Positions 25,918-33,240 of a stretch of 38,552 bases of DNA are shown here, piece after piece; position 1 is the first letter of the stretch, and each line of letters starts with the position of its first letter. This DNA is from Bacteroidaceae bacterium. Lineage in GTDB: Bacteria > Bacteroidota > Bacteroidia > Bacteroidales > Bacteroidaceae. Position numbers and translations under genes: made by a program. The stretch covers positions 1 through 38,552 of the forward strand of contig JAFZVY010000011.1 in assembly GCA_017617575.1 (NCBI GenBank). The letters run 5' to 3'. The notes below the pieces were generated by a model. It had not been told where the DNA came from. It made no database searches and was given only the letters and a program-made list of their open reading frames with translations.

Positions 25918-27441
25918 TTATTTGAGAATGACTTTCTTTCCGTTCTTAACTACAATGCCCTTGTAGTTGCCGTCCACACGCTGACCTGTGATGCTGTAAG
26001 TTACGGCATCTATCTGAGCCTTCTTTACAACATTGATGCTTGTTGATGTAGGTCTAGCACTATAGATGCGAATGTTATCAATGAATGCGCGGTTGGCACT
26101 TGTGCTTATGGTAACCGATGGATTAGCTACTGGGATGTCTGTGAACACGGCTGTGACTTCCTCAAAGGTGTCACTCATAGTGGTAGTGTATTCAAGTTCC
26201 TGTGCATCGGCTACTCCGTCAATCTTAACGAGGAGCGTTCCCTCAATCTTTGACCATCCTTTCACGTCAATGTCTATTCGGAGTGTGTAACCCTTTGGAG
26301 CATTGATGTTTGCTGTTGTTAGGCTACCGTTCTTCTTGCCAGTACCAATCTTGACGGCACCACCTGCCTGATATGCGTTTGACATTGAAATGATGTAATC
26401 GTCAGGCGTTGTCCATGTCTTGCTCTGACCTGATGAACTTGTGCTATTACCCTCTGTGAGGTCTGCAAAGTCATAGACGAATACTGGACCTACAGGGTCT
26501 GGCATTGGTGTTGGGTCAGGTTCTGGTGTAGGAATTGGATCTGGCGTTGGGTCAGGTGTTGGCTCTGGGTCTGGGTCATCGTTGAATGGGTCATCAACGT
26601 TGCCGTAAGTCTTACCATTGATGCTGTAAGGCACTGCACTTGCAAGGTTCCAGTTGTAGTCGATTGAGTCTCCCCAAATGTACTCTGCAAGCTGTGGAAA
26701 GTCGATGAATGCATTGCGGTTGCCTTGCTCGGCAAGCACACGCTCGTTGCGCACCTTCTCCCATTCTGATGGTGGGTCGAGACGGTTCCATTCGAGAAGG
26801 ATTGGGATAATCCAAGCCTCGAGTGTTGGATAAGCGTTCACTCCCTTGTGGAAAGCAGCAGCGTTTGATTCCCAATTGACGTTTGCGTATGTAGTAGCAT
26901 CGTAGAAATAGATACGTGCAAAGTCGCCCTTGAACTCGTCGCATGGTTCGAACACTTTGCCTGCGCCACCGTTCTTGCTTCCTTCGCCCACCTTGCAACG
27001 CTCGTTCTGGAAAGTCACCTTACCATCTACGATACCTACAGGGTAGTTACTTTTTGCGCTGTTAGCCCTCTGCTCGGATGGATAGACGTTGAAGAGGTCT
27101 GTGTAGATACCATATTTAGCACCTTTGCCCCACCATGACTGTGGAACGACGTGTTCCTTGTTCATCGCGCTTGTTGGGCTCTTGCTAAAGAAAAACTCAC
27201 CTGTTGAATACATGTCGAACACTTGGTTTTCGTTGTCGAGACAACCATCGGTATATGGGTAGTGATCCCACAAAGAACTATAGGAGAACACCGTGTGCTT
27301 GTTCATCAACTTACCGAGCGTATGTTTCAGTTGTTCTTTCTTCAGTCCGTCGGCATCCTTGTAATATGTTTTAAATGATTGGGCAAGGACACTGTTCGCA
27401 CACAATACCCCTGCTATGATAAATGAGAAGAATTTGTTCAT
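25918..27441 (-). CDS. Secreted endonuclease I-family nuclease
   Basis: A 507-aa protein with a signal peptide (cleavage after 'CANSVLA'). The endonuclease I domain (about 25-275) shows 'MNKEHVVPQSWWG' with the likely catalytic His97, 'YTDLFNVYPSEQRANSAKSNYP' (about 113-134) and 'GDFARIYFYDATTY', all family marks; such enzymes are extracellular, metal-dependent, non-specific nucleases. A Pro-Asp-Thr linker (about 288-316) leads to a lectin-like beta-sandwich (about 320-455) and a sorting-type tail ending 'GIVVKNGKKVILK'. The likely job is degrading extracellular DNA or RNA for nucleotides or phosphate. No convincing promoter box was found in the 158 nt upstream, so partial read-through from the preceding gene is possible. 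Confidence 0.92.
   Translation of the reverse strand: MNKFFSFIIAGVLCANSVLAQSFKTYYKDADGLKKEQLKHTLGKLMNKHTVFSYSSLWDHYPYTDGCLDNENQVFDMYSTGEFFFSKSPTSAMNKEHVVPQSWWGKGAKYGIYTDLFNVYPSEQRANSAKSNYPVGIVDGKVTFQNERCKVGEGSKNGGAGKVFEPCDEFKGDFARIYFYDATTYANVNWESNAAAFHKGVNAYPTLEAWIIPILLEWNRLDPPSEWEKVRNERVLAEQGNRNAFIDFPQLAEYIWGDSIDYNWNLASAVPYSINGKTYGNVDDPFNDDPDPEPTPDPTPDPIPTPEPDPTPMPDPVGPVFVYDFADLTEGNSTSSSGQSKTWTTPDDYIISMSNAYQAGGAVKIGTGKKNGSLTTANINAPKGYTLRIDIDVKGWSKIEGTLLVKIDGVADAQELEYTTTMSDTFEEVTAVFTDIPVANPSVTISTSANRAFIDNIRIYSARPTSTSINVVKKAQIDAVTYSITGQRVDGNYKGIVVKNGKKVILK
26490..26579 (-). repeat. Pro-Asp-Thr linker repeat inside the nuclease gene
   Basis: A low-complexity stretch encodes alternating P, D, T and E residues (about 288-316), with 'PDPTPDP' units. 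It is a flexible linker between the catalytic and accessory domains. Confidence 0.85.
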
Positions 27442-27484
27442 TTGAATAGTGAGAGTTATTTATTTTAGAAGTAATAAGGGGAAG

Positions 27485-27578
27485 TTAAAAGGAGTAAAAG
27501 GGAGTAAAGTAACGAATGTCTGTTCACGAAAAGTTCCTACAGAGCATCGTCTTTCTACTCCTTTTTACTCCGCTTTAA
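27485..27578. repeat. Imperfect inverted repeat in the 158-nt gap
   Basis: 27485-27509 (AAGGAGTAAAAGGGAG core) and 27551-27578 (CTACTCCTTTTTACTCC core) are largely complementary with three small bulges. Next to it, TTTAACGTCGTTAAA at 27573-27587 is a small palindrome just after the stop of the 726-aa gene. May act as a weak terminator or be a dispersed element. Confidence 0.5.
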
Positions 27579-27599
27579 CGTCGTTAAACTACTTTTTGT

Positions 27600-29780
27600 T
27601 TACTTTACCAATACCTTCTTACCGTTCTTGATTACAAGACCCTTGAAGTCAGCACCTACCTTCTGACCTGCAAGGTTGAAGATAGCACCGTTAGCACGGT
27701 CTGCAACAACAGATTCGATAGCATCTACTTTTCCATCAGCTACAAGGATATCAAATGAAACGAGACGAGCCTGTGAATTAGATGTGAGTACGAGAGTAAT
27801 ATCGTTTGCCTCGCCTGTCCATGTTGCAGTAAATGCCTCCTCGTCAATAGTGAGGTCTGTCTCGCCAACCTTCCAAGTCTTGATGTAATCCTTACTTGTT
27901 GCCTTCATTACAACCTGTGTGAGGTGCTTGCCAGCAGGAGCAGAAATAGTAACAGTAGAAGGAGTAGTGATTTCTGTCTTGTCATCATTGTACTTGCTAC
28001 CGTAAACCTTGAGGTGGTTGTCACCCTTCTTCCAGTAACCTGTAGCTACTACTACAGATACACCGTTCTTCTCTGCCTTAACTTCGCTACCGCTACCGCT
28101 TGTACCCTGACCTTCAAAGTCGCTCTTAGAGAAGATAGACTCACCAGCCTTTACTACGTTGATAGTGAGTGTCTTTGATGATGATACGAAACCTTCACCC
28201 TCAGCAGTTGCTGCTGTGATTGTTGTCTCACCCTTAGCTACTGCAGTGATAACACCCTCTGCAGATACTGTTGCTACATTCTCATCGCTTGAAGTGTAAG
28301 TAACAGTTCCTGTATACTTAGTAGTGAATGTAGCCTTTGCAGTCTCACCCTCTACGAGGTCTTCTGATGCTGCACTCCACTCGCTCTCTGGGTCAGCAAG
28401 TGTAGCGTTAGTAACGATGTCTGCCTCTGTACGTGGAGCAATCTCGATAGTAGTCTTGTTGTCCTTAACGTAGAAGATGATAACACCAGTGATGTCGTAT
28501 GTCACGCTCTCACTCTCTACGAAGTCAGGGAGAGTCATGAATGTGTTGTATGGAGTGATGTCTGCCATACCGTCTGTGAGAATCTTGTTCTTTGCATTGT
28601 AGCTGAGACCCTTGATAGTAACAACTGCACCCTGGTTAACAAATGCGATGTCGTCGATTTCAACTACAACAGGAGCAACCTCGCCACCTTCTGCAACCTC
28701 AATACCTTCAGCTTTGTTTGTGAAGTTCTTGATTTCTGCATATCCGTTGTAGAGAACAAGAGTTACGATTGCAGTGCCGCTGAGTTTATCACCAGCCTTG
28801 AATCCAGCATTTGAACCATAAGAAACGATACCGTTTCCATTGCCGTCTGAGAAGTAAGTGTTGCTACCCTTAGCACCAGTACATACCCATCCGTTGAAGT
28901 TGATAGCTACCTCTGTGTCCTTGTCTGTAGCAGCCTTGAATACGTCTGCCATAGTTGCAATAGGAGTGAGGATTGTGTATGTAGCGTTTACAGTTTCGCT
29001 CCATGCGTCACCAACCTTTGCTGCAGCATTGATAGTTGTTGTCTCTGCTACTGCGATAGCTTCGCTGTACTCCTTTGCGGTCTCGCTTGTCTTAGGATCT
29101 GTGCCATCCACAGTGTAGAAAATCTTTGCACCCTCGTCTGCAGAAAGAACTACAGACTGTGCTCCGATGTAGTTACCGCCCTTAGTCTCAAACTTAGGAG
29201 TGTTGATTACAACAACATCTGATTCGTAGGTTACCTTAATCTCGTCAACGTAGAGAGCACCTGCTTGGTCATCGCGTACTGCGAAGTAACTTGGCGCATC
29301 AGCAACTGCATATGTATATGTGAACACCTTGAAGTCGCCATCTTCCTTTGATGCTTTTTCTGCAGTCAACTTTGTTTCACTTGGAAGAGGCTCTGTTCCA
29401 ACATAAATGTTGAAAGCAGGTTCGTTTTTGTTACCAGATGCGACACGTGCAACAAGTTCTATTTTCTTAATCTTGTTGAAGGCTGTTGTGTTAGCAATGA
29501 AACCTTTGTTGTCATTCTTGTACTGAAGCTGGATGCCACCACCATTGCTTGCAGAAGCAACACATATTCTACATGAAGTGAAGCTGTAGCTAGCGTGTGT
29601 AAAGGTGTACCATGTACTTTCAGTTGCCATGTCTTGTGAACCATAACCATTTGTGGTAAGTTCAACAGAACCTGATTTACCTGCAACGATATCCTGTGCA
29701 GTAATAGTGTAGGTCGCTTCTGCGGCGTTGGCACATACAGCCATTGCCACGGAGAGAATAGAGAGTAAGAATTTTTTCAT
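27600..29780 (-). CDS. Secreted multidomain beta-rich protein of unknown function
   Basis: A 726-aa protein with a signal peptide ('SVAMAVCANA'). No catalytic motif was recognised. Visible modules: an N-terminal beta-sandwich (about 22-190), a chitobiase/hexosaminidase C-terminal-like domain (about 198-270: 'GAQSVVLSADEGAKIFYTVDG', in part, with 'GTDPKTSETAKEYS'), an OB-fold-like domain (about 275-460: 'GWVCTGAKGSNTYFSDGNG', 'VVTIKGLSYN'), a bacterial Ig-like group 2 domain (about 485-560: 'TYTSSDENVATVSAEGVITA'), another beta-sandwich (about 565-680) and a sorting-type tail ('IFNLAGQKV...LVIKNGKKVLVK'). Modules of this kind usually bind polymers or act as spacers. The nuclease gene follows 158 nt downstream. 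A surface-binding role is a guess. Confidence 0.85.
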   Translation of the reverse strand: MKKFLLSILSVAMAVCANAAEATYTITAQDIVAGKSGSVELTTNGYGSQDMATESTWYTFTHASYSFTSCRICVASASNGGGIQLQYKNDNKGFIANTTAFNKIKKIELVARVASGNKNEPAFNIYVGTEPLPSETKLTAEKASKEDGDFKVFTYTYAVADAPSYFAVRDDQAGALYVDEIKVTYESDVVVINTPKFETKGGNYIGAQSVVLSADEGAKIFYTVDGTDPKTSETAKEYSEAIAVAETTTINAAAKVGDAWSETVNATYTILTPIATMADVFKAATDKDTEVAINFNGWVCTGAKGSNTYFSDGNGNGIVSYGSNAGFKAGDKLSGTAIVTLVLYNGYAEIKNFTNKAEGIEVAEGGEVAPVVVEIDDIAFVNQGAVVTIKGLSYNAKNKILTDGMADITPYNTFMTLPDFVESESVTYDITGVIIFYVKDNKTTIEIAPRTEADIVTNATLADPESEWSAASEDLVEGETAKATFTTKYTGTVTYTSSDENVATVSAEGVITAVAKGETTITAATAEGEGFVSSSKTLTINVVKAGESIFSKSDFEGQGTSGSGSEVKAEKNGVSVVVATGYWKKGDNHLKVYGSKYNDDKTEITTPSTVTISAPAGKHLTQVVMKATSKDYIKTWKVGETDLTIDEEAFTATWTGEANDITLVLTSNSQARLVSFDILVADGKVDAIESVVADRANGAIFNLAGQKVGADFKGLVIKNGKKVLVK

Positions 29781-29822
29781 AATCTTCTTATGTTTTATTT
29801 ACTTGTTAGTTAATATCGAGCA

Positions 29823-29830
29823 CAAAATTA
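29823..29830 (-). promoter_or_regulatory. Bacteroidetes -7 box (TAATTTTG) for the 726-aa gene
   Basis: On the minus strand the bases read TAATTTTG, an exact TAnnTTTG match, about 42 nt before the start codon. The -33 position is not recognisable. Confidence 0.5.
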
Positions 29831-29922
29831 CGTATTTTTTTTGACAGACGAAGTGATAACATATAGAAATGACACTTTAAATATAAAATAATATCATATT
29901 GCATAGTTTTTCACATGTCCGT

Positions 29923-29953
29923 TTTGCAATTACTTTAATAAGTGTTAACTTTG
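29923..29953 (+). promoter_or_regulatory. Full-consensus Bacteroidetes promoter for the paired lipoproteins
   Basis: TTTG (29923-29926), a 19-nt spacer, then TAACTTTG (29946-29953) fit the TTTG-N19-TAnnTTTG consensus exactly. Transcription should start near 29960, about 50 nt before the ATG at 30014. This rules out the in-frame GTG at 29942 as the start. Confidence 0.85.
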
Positions 29954-30013
29954 TTCCCGATAATACAAAACCCAGAGGGGAAACCCTCTACAAAATTGTC
30001 CTATATTATTCAA

Positions 30014-30484
30014 ATGAAGACTTCAATTCTTAAATCATTTGCCGTTATTGCTACGGCATCAGTTCTTTTTTCTTCTTGTGCTACTATCCTTGACGGAGGT
30101 AACCCAACAGTGACTCTCTATGGTCTTCCAGACAACCAAAGGGTGACAGTAATCACGAATGTACAAGAGTACCGCAATGTATGCTTGCCAAAGAGAGTAA
30201 AGGTAGCGCGTCATCACCTCGATGGCCAGCCTATCCATGTTATTAATGATAATGGAGAGCGTCAGACGGTTTACCTTGAGAAGAGCGTAAATGGATTAAC
30301 ATTACTCAACATACTTGTTGGTGGACTTATCGGTTTTGGTATAGACTGCGCCACAAACAGCGTTGCTACTCCAGCTTTCAAGCATCTATATGTCAATCCT
30401 AATGGCTACTCTTCTTATGTAAGAAAGGACTCTACAAAAACATCTAGTCAGATATTTGACGATGTAGATGAAATGTTTAAATAA
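30014..30484 (+). CDS. Small lipoprotein with glycine-rich hydrophobic segment
   Basis: 156 aa from the ATG at 30014; the open frame extends back to a GTG at 29942, but that lies upstream of the predicted transcript start. The leader ends FSSC (Cys22). The body has 'TVTLYGLPDNQRVTVITNVQ', a beta-rich domain recalling PEGA-like small lipoproteins, then a hydrophobic Gly-rich stretch 'LLNILVGGLIGFGIDCATNS' (about 101-120) of the kind seen in lipoproteins that insert loops in a membrane, and 'HLYVNP'. The next gene is a paralogue 9 nt downstream. Function unknown; probably an envelope protein. Confidence 0.85.
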   Translation: MKTSILKSFAVIATASVLFSSCATILDGGNPTVTLYGLPDNQRVTVITNVQEYRNVCLPKRVKVARHHLDGQPIHVINDNGERQTVYLEKSVNGLTLLNILVGGLIGFGIDCATNSVATPAFKHLYVNPNGYSSYVRKDSTKTSSQIFDDVDEMFK

Positions 30485-30493
30485 ACTTGTCTT

Positions 30494-30994
30494 ATGAGAG
30501 CAATAAACAAATGTGTATGTGTGTTAGCTCTGATATTGATAACATCATGTGCTACTAAAGCGGATAAATACAGTAATTATCCAAAGATAACACTATGGGG
30601 AATACCTGCATACGAGAAAGTAACTGTTATTACAAACGTAGCGACATACGAGGATGTATCAATGCCTGTCACAGTGAGCCTTCCGCATGAAGTGAGTGAT
30701 GGAGACAGATTAGTAACCGTTGTTAGCAGCAATGGTAAATCGATGACCATAGGTCTCGATATGGTGGACTTTGATTTATCTTATGCTTTGTTTAAGAAAA
30801 AGACTAAGTATAATACTTGTACTTTGGGCTTTAGTCGCAATCCTGAAAATGAGATAATGAAAGATTTAGCTAAAGCGAATATCTACATCGACCCATCAAG
30901 TTTGGGTATAGAGAATACCGACACAATAAAATCCGTGGAATCAATGGCTATGGATATTGATGCTCTTTTCGAGCCTCAGAAATATGCGAAGTAA
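30494..30994 (+). CDS. Small lipoprotein, diverged paralogue of the preceding gene
   Basis: 166 aa. The leader ends ITSC (Cys19). Residues about 30-70 ('KITLWGIPAYEKVTVITNVA', 'YEDVSMPVTVSL') align with the upstream protein ('TVTLYGLPDNQRVTVITNVQ', 'YRNVCLPKRVKV'). The glycine-rich hydrophobic segment of the partner is replaced by a polar region ('LFKKKTKYNTCTLGFSRNP'), while 'NIYIDPSSLG' again matches the partner's C-terminal strand. Transcribed with the upstream gene and followed by a clear terminator. Function unknown. Confidence 0.85.
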   Translation: MRAINKCVCVLALILITSCATKADKYSNYPKITLWGIPAYEKVTVITNVATYEDVSMPVTVSLPHEVSDGDRLVTVVSSNGKSMTIGLDMVDFDLSYALFKKKTKYNTCTLGFSRNPENEIMKDLAKANIYIDPSSLGIENTDTIKSVESMAMDIDALFEPQKYAK

Positions 30995-31019
30995 TAATCG
31001 TGTTACATAATAATATAAG

Positions 31020-31060
31020 GTGTGCGTTTTTGACTTAGAGTCGAGAGCGCACACTTTTTT
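31020..31060 (+). terminator. Intrinsic terminator after the lipoprotein pair
   Basis: Stem GTGTGCG (31020-31026) with CGCACAC (31048-31054), an inner GACT/AGTC pairing, then TTTTTT (31055-31060). Lies 25 nt after the stop codon. Confidence 0.88.
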
Positions 31061-31097
31061 GTTGTTGTATGTAACTAGCCATGTACCCTGTATCTCG

Positions 31098-31179
31098 GAC
31101 TAATGATAGTCTGTGAACGGACTAATATTAGTTTGTCATACCAACTAATGATAGTCGGTAGTACAGACTATCATTAGTA
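31098..31179. repeat. Four near-palindromic 14-bp units at 22-23-bp spacing
   Basis: Units begin at 31098 (GACTAATGATAGTC), 31120 (GACTAATATTAGTT), 31143 (AACTAATGATAGTC) and 31166 (GACTATCATTAGTA, inverted). Spacing of 22, 23 and 23 bp is close to two helical turns, placing all units on one face of the DNA. This suggests a cooperative operator or a small dispersed repeat array. It sits between the terminator above and the flavodoxin promoter. Confidence 0.75.
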
Positions 31180-31275
31180 CGAGAAGCAACATTCGATAGT
31201 AGGGGAGGCCGCATCCAATCATTGCTTTTTCAATCGTCCTAGTCGTTATTTCTTGGTATTGAGCCGAAGCGGAGC

Positions 31276-31310
31276 AAGCGCGAAATACCCCATTTTTGAG
31301 TATTGCGCTT
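31276..31310. other. Hairpin around the flavodoxin -33 region
   Basis: AAGCGC and AATAC (31276-31281, 31284-31288) can pair with GTATT and GCGCTT (31300-31310) with a two-base bulge; a T-rich run follows. It overlaps the expected -33 element. It may be a terminator remnant or part of the promoter architecture. Confidence 0.45.
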
Positions 31311-31333
31311 TCTGCTTTTTCGCCGTACCTTTG
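31302..31333 (+). promoter_or_regulatory. Promoter of the flavodoxin/metal operon
   Basis: TACCTTTG (31326-31333) matches TAnnTTTG, with ATTG at 31302-31305 and a 20-nt spacer in place of the consensus TTTG-N19. Transcription would start near 31340, giving a leader of about 110 nt. Confidence 0.65.
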
Positions 31334-31374
31334 CACCGTGATTCAATCATGTTGACATGACACGCCACTGCATT

Positions 31375-31396
31375 GGTACAGAACAAGTTCTGCACC
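31375..31396. promoter_or_regulatory. 22-nt palindrome in the flavodoxin leader, possible operator
   Basis: GGT-a-CAGAAC-aa-GTTCTG-c-ACC is symmetrical at 9 of 10 arm positions. The two-base centre is too tight for a good RNA hairpin at full length, so a dimeric repressor site just downstream of the transcript start is the better reading. The regulator is not encoded nearby. Confidence 0.5.
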
Positions 31397-31448
31397 TGAC
31401 TGACGTGTGATATCTGACATCTCGGACAACCAATACTTATATATAAAT

Positions 31449-31943
31449 ATGAATGCAACAATTGTAATTTACGGTTCCTCAACAGGAATGTGTGAGGCTA
31501 TCGCAGAGAAGATAGCAAAGAAACTGGGCTGTGAGGCTCTCAATGTGCAGAACCTCACTGCTGATGTGATTAACGACCATACTAACCTTATCCTCGGTAC
31601 TTCCACTTGGGGTGCAGGTGAGTTACAGGACGACTGGTATGACGGTGCAAAGATGCTTCATCATGCAAACCTTTCAAGCAAAACAATTGCCTTGTTTGGT
31701 TGTGGCGACAGCTGCACATACAGCGACACGTTCGTTGGCGGAATAGGTATTCTGTACAATAGCATCAAGGCAAGTGGTGCGAACTTCATTGGTGCCGTGA
31801 GCACGGATGGTTATACGTTTGACGATTCGGAGGCTTTGGTGGATGGTAAGTTCATTGGTTTACCCCTCGACGATGTGAACGAGGATGACAAGACTGATGC
31901 TCGCATCAACGCATGGATTGCAGATATTTTACCTAACCTATAA
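31449..31943 (+). CDS. fldA: Flavodoxin
   Basis: 164 aa. The FMN phosphate loop is seen at the N-terminus: 'IVIYGSSTGMCEAIAEKIA' with GSSTG at residues 9-13. 'LGTSTWGAGELQDDW' and 'IALFGCGDSCTYSDTFVGG' are the second and third flavin-contacting loops of long-chain flavodoxins. It carries single electrons in the cytoplasm and typically replaces ferredoxin when iron is short. The start is the ATG at 31449; a GTG at 31407 in the same frame would add 14 residues before the conserved first strand and is rejected. It is the first gene of a co-directional operon, 18 nt before a DUF2023 gene, a pairing also known in other Bacteroidetes. Confidence 0.95.
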   Translation: MNATIVIYGSSTGMCEAIAEKIAKKLGCEALNVQNLTADVINDHTNLILGTSTWGAGELQDDWYDGAKMLHHANLSSKTIALFGCGDSCTYSDTFVGGIGILYNSIKASGANFIGAVSTDGYTFDDSEALVDGKFIGLPLDDVNEDDKTDARINAWIADILPNL

Positions 31944-31961
31944 CAGAAAGGACATAGCCTT

Positions 31962-32357
31962 ATGCAACTAACGATGGATAACAGGGTTGGGACAATGGTC
32001 GTTCCTTCAGAGATAAGGGTGCTGACGAACCACATATACGAGTACAAAAAGGGAGTACGCAGGATGATTCTGTTCACTTGCAACCGCCGCTATGAGCAAC
32101 AGGCGTGCAAACGATTGATGAGTCAGTCGATTGACTATGTGGTGCAACCTGCTGGCAGTGACAACGTGAACGTCTATTTCGGACGTCGTGAGTGTCTTGA
32201 TGCCATCCGCCTGTTTGTCACTCGTCCTTTGCATGAGTTGACGCCAGAGGAGGATTTCATCCTTGGTGCTATGCTCGGCTATGACATCTGCGTACAATGT
32301 GAGCGATACTGCGCAAGGAAGCAGACGCATACATGTAGAGACAGAATAGGGAGCTAA
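31962..32357 (+). CDS. DUF2023-family protein
   Basis: 131 aa, no signal peptide, probably cytoplasmic. 'VLTNHIYEYKKGVRRMILFTC' (around residues 20-40) is the family's hallmark N-terminal strand-helix, followed by 'YVVQPAGSDNVNVYFGRREC' and 'LTPEEDFILGAMLGYDICVQ'. The C-terminal part has a CVQCERYC cluster that could bind metal or form thiol pairs. The family is small, of unknown function, and often sits next to flavodoxin, as here 18 nt downstream, so a role in flavodoxin-linked redox chemistry is inferred. Confidence 0.85.
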   Translation: MQLTMDNRVGTMVVPSEIRVLTNHIYEYKKGVRRMILFTCNRRYEQQACKRLMSQSIDYVVQPAGSDNVNVYFGRRECLDAIRLFVTRPLHELTPEEDFILGAMLGYDICVQCERYCARKQTHTCRDRIGS

Positions 32358-32377
32358 AAAACATAAACTATTATATT

Positions 32378-32770
32378 ATGGAAAGAAGACATAAGATCAT
32401 CACTTTATGGCTAATGATCATGTGTGGTTTTGCCAGCCACTCTTTGACGGATTTTCTCCCTATGTGCTGGGGAAAGGACGTGCGTATTGCAACTGACGGT
32501 GTTGTTGACCAAAGTATGATAATGTGCATTGTCACTCTGTCATTTCTCATACCTGTGATTGGATTGTTTTGCATGCTGACGGATGTTAAGTCGAAGGCTG
32601 TACCAATGTGCAATGCCGTATTGGCATGTCTCATTGCCTTGTTCAACGTGGCTCACGCTTGCATGGAACTTCCATCCGACAATGCAGGACAGTACGTCAT
32701 CATGCCTATGATGATTATCATTGGTGCTGCCTTAGCTTGGCATTCTGTCAAGTACCTGAAAGAAAATTAG
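32378..32770 (+). CDS. Four-helix integral membrane protein, unknown family
   Basis: 130 aa. Four hydrophobic segments can be marked, at about residues 6-24, 46-67, 76-96 and 106-124, with short loops. Before the second helix there is a loop with 'HSLTDFLPMCWGKD'. The protein is rich in Met and Cys, including residues in the helices ('MIMCIVTLSF', 'PMCNAVLACL'). No enzyme motif was recognised. It lies 20 nt after DUF2023 and 22 nt before an HMA-domain protein, so a membrane step in metal handling is plausible but unproven. Confidence 0.8.
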   Translation: MERRHKIITLWLMIMCGFASHSLTDFLPMCWGKDVRIATDGVVDQSMIMCIVTLSFLIPVIGLFCMLTDVKSKAVPMCNAVLACLIALFNVAHACMELPSDNAGQYVIMPMMIIIGAALAWHSVKYLKEN

Positions 32771-32792
32771 TTTAACTTTAAAAACATAAAAA

Positions 32793-33185
32793 ATGAAAAA
32801 AATTGTAATGATGGCTTGTGCCATGTCGTTTGCCATGAACATGATGGCAGAAAACGTGAAGTTCAAAGTAAGTAACATGCATTGTGACAACTGTGCAAAC
32901 CGTGTGGAAAAGGTTCTAAAGGGTAATGATGCAGTAAGTCAGGTTAAGGTTAACCTTGAGTGCAAAGCTGTGTGCGTAAGCTATGACGAGAAGAAGACAA
33001 GTGCTGAAGCACTATTGAAGGCACTTACAGAGGCTAAGTTTCAGGCTGAAATTATGAAAAAGTGCAACAAGGAGGATGGCTGCAAGCATGACGGCGAAGA
33101 CAAGTGTGACAAAAAGGACAATCAAGAAAAGCACGAGTGTGGTGGTGACGGATGTGGACATCATGACGATAAAGCAAACAAATAA
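32793..33185 (+). CDS. Periplasmic heavy-metal-associated (HMA) protein with His/Cys-rich tail
   Basis: 130 aa with a short signal peptide (cleavage near 'MNMMA'). The HMA domain covers about residues 21-90: 'KFKVSNMHCDNCANRVEKVL' carries the metal-binding pair Cys31 and Cys34, and the fold continues with 'VSQVKVNLECKAVCVSY' and 'ALLKALTEAKFQAEI'. Residues 91-130 form a tail of repeated His, Cys, Asp and Lys ('CNKEDGCKHDGEDKCDKK', 'HECGGDGCGHHDDK'), probably a second metal-binding or storage region. HMA domains bind Cu(I), Zn(II) or other soft metals. A secreted, unattached HMA domain is less usual than the cytosolic or ATPase-linked form. Confidence 0.92.
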   Translation: MKKIVMMACAMSFAMNMMAENVKFKVSNMHCDNCANRVEKVLKGNDAVSQVKVNLECKAVCVSYDEKKTSAEALLKALTEAKFQAEIMKKCNKEDGCKHDGEDKCDKKDNQEKHECGGDGCGHHDDKANK

Positions 33186-33240
33186 CCCTTAAAGCACGAT
33201 ATATTAATCTTTAATTATAAATTCTTTTAACATTCTAATT

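Noticed and set aside
29942-30013. GTG-initiated N-terminal extension of the first small lipoprotein
   Set aside because: The GTG overlaps the -7 promoter box and lies upstream of the predicted transcript start; the ATG at 30014 begins a clean lipoprotein signal.
31098-31179. CRISPR array
   Set aside because: The units are 14 bp, imperfect, partly inverted and separated by only about 9 bp; no cas genes are present.
31407-31448. GTG-initiated extension of flavodoxin
   Set aside because: It adds 14 residues before the first flavodoxin strand, where the family normally starts within a few residues.
31145-31482. Minus-strand open frames across the flavodoxin upstream region
   Set aside because: They cover the repeat array, promoter and palindrome and show no protein features.
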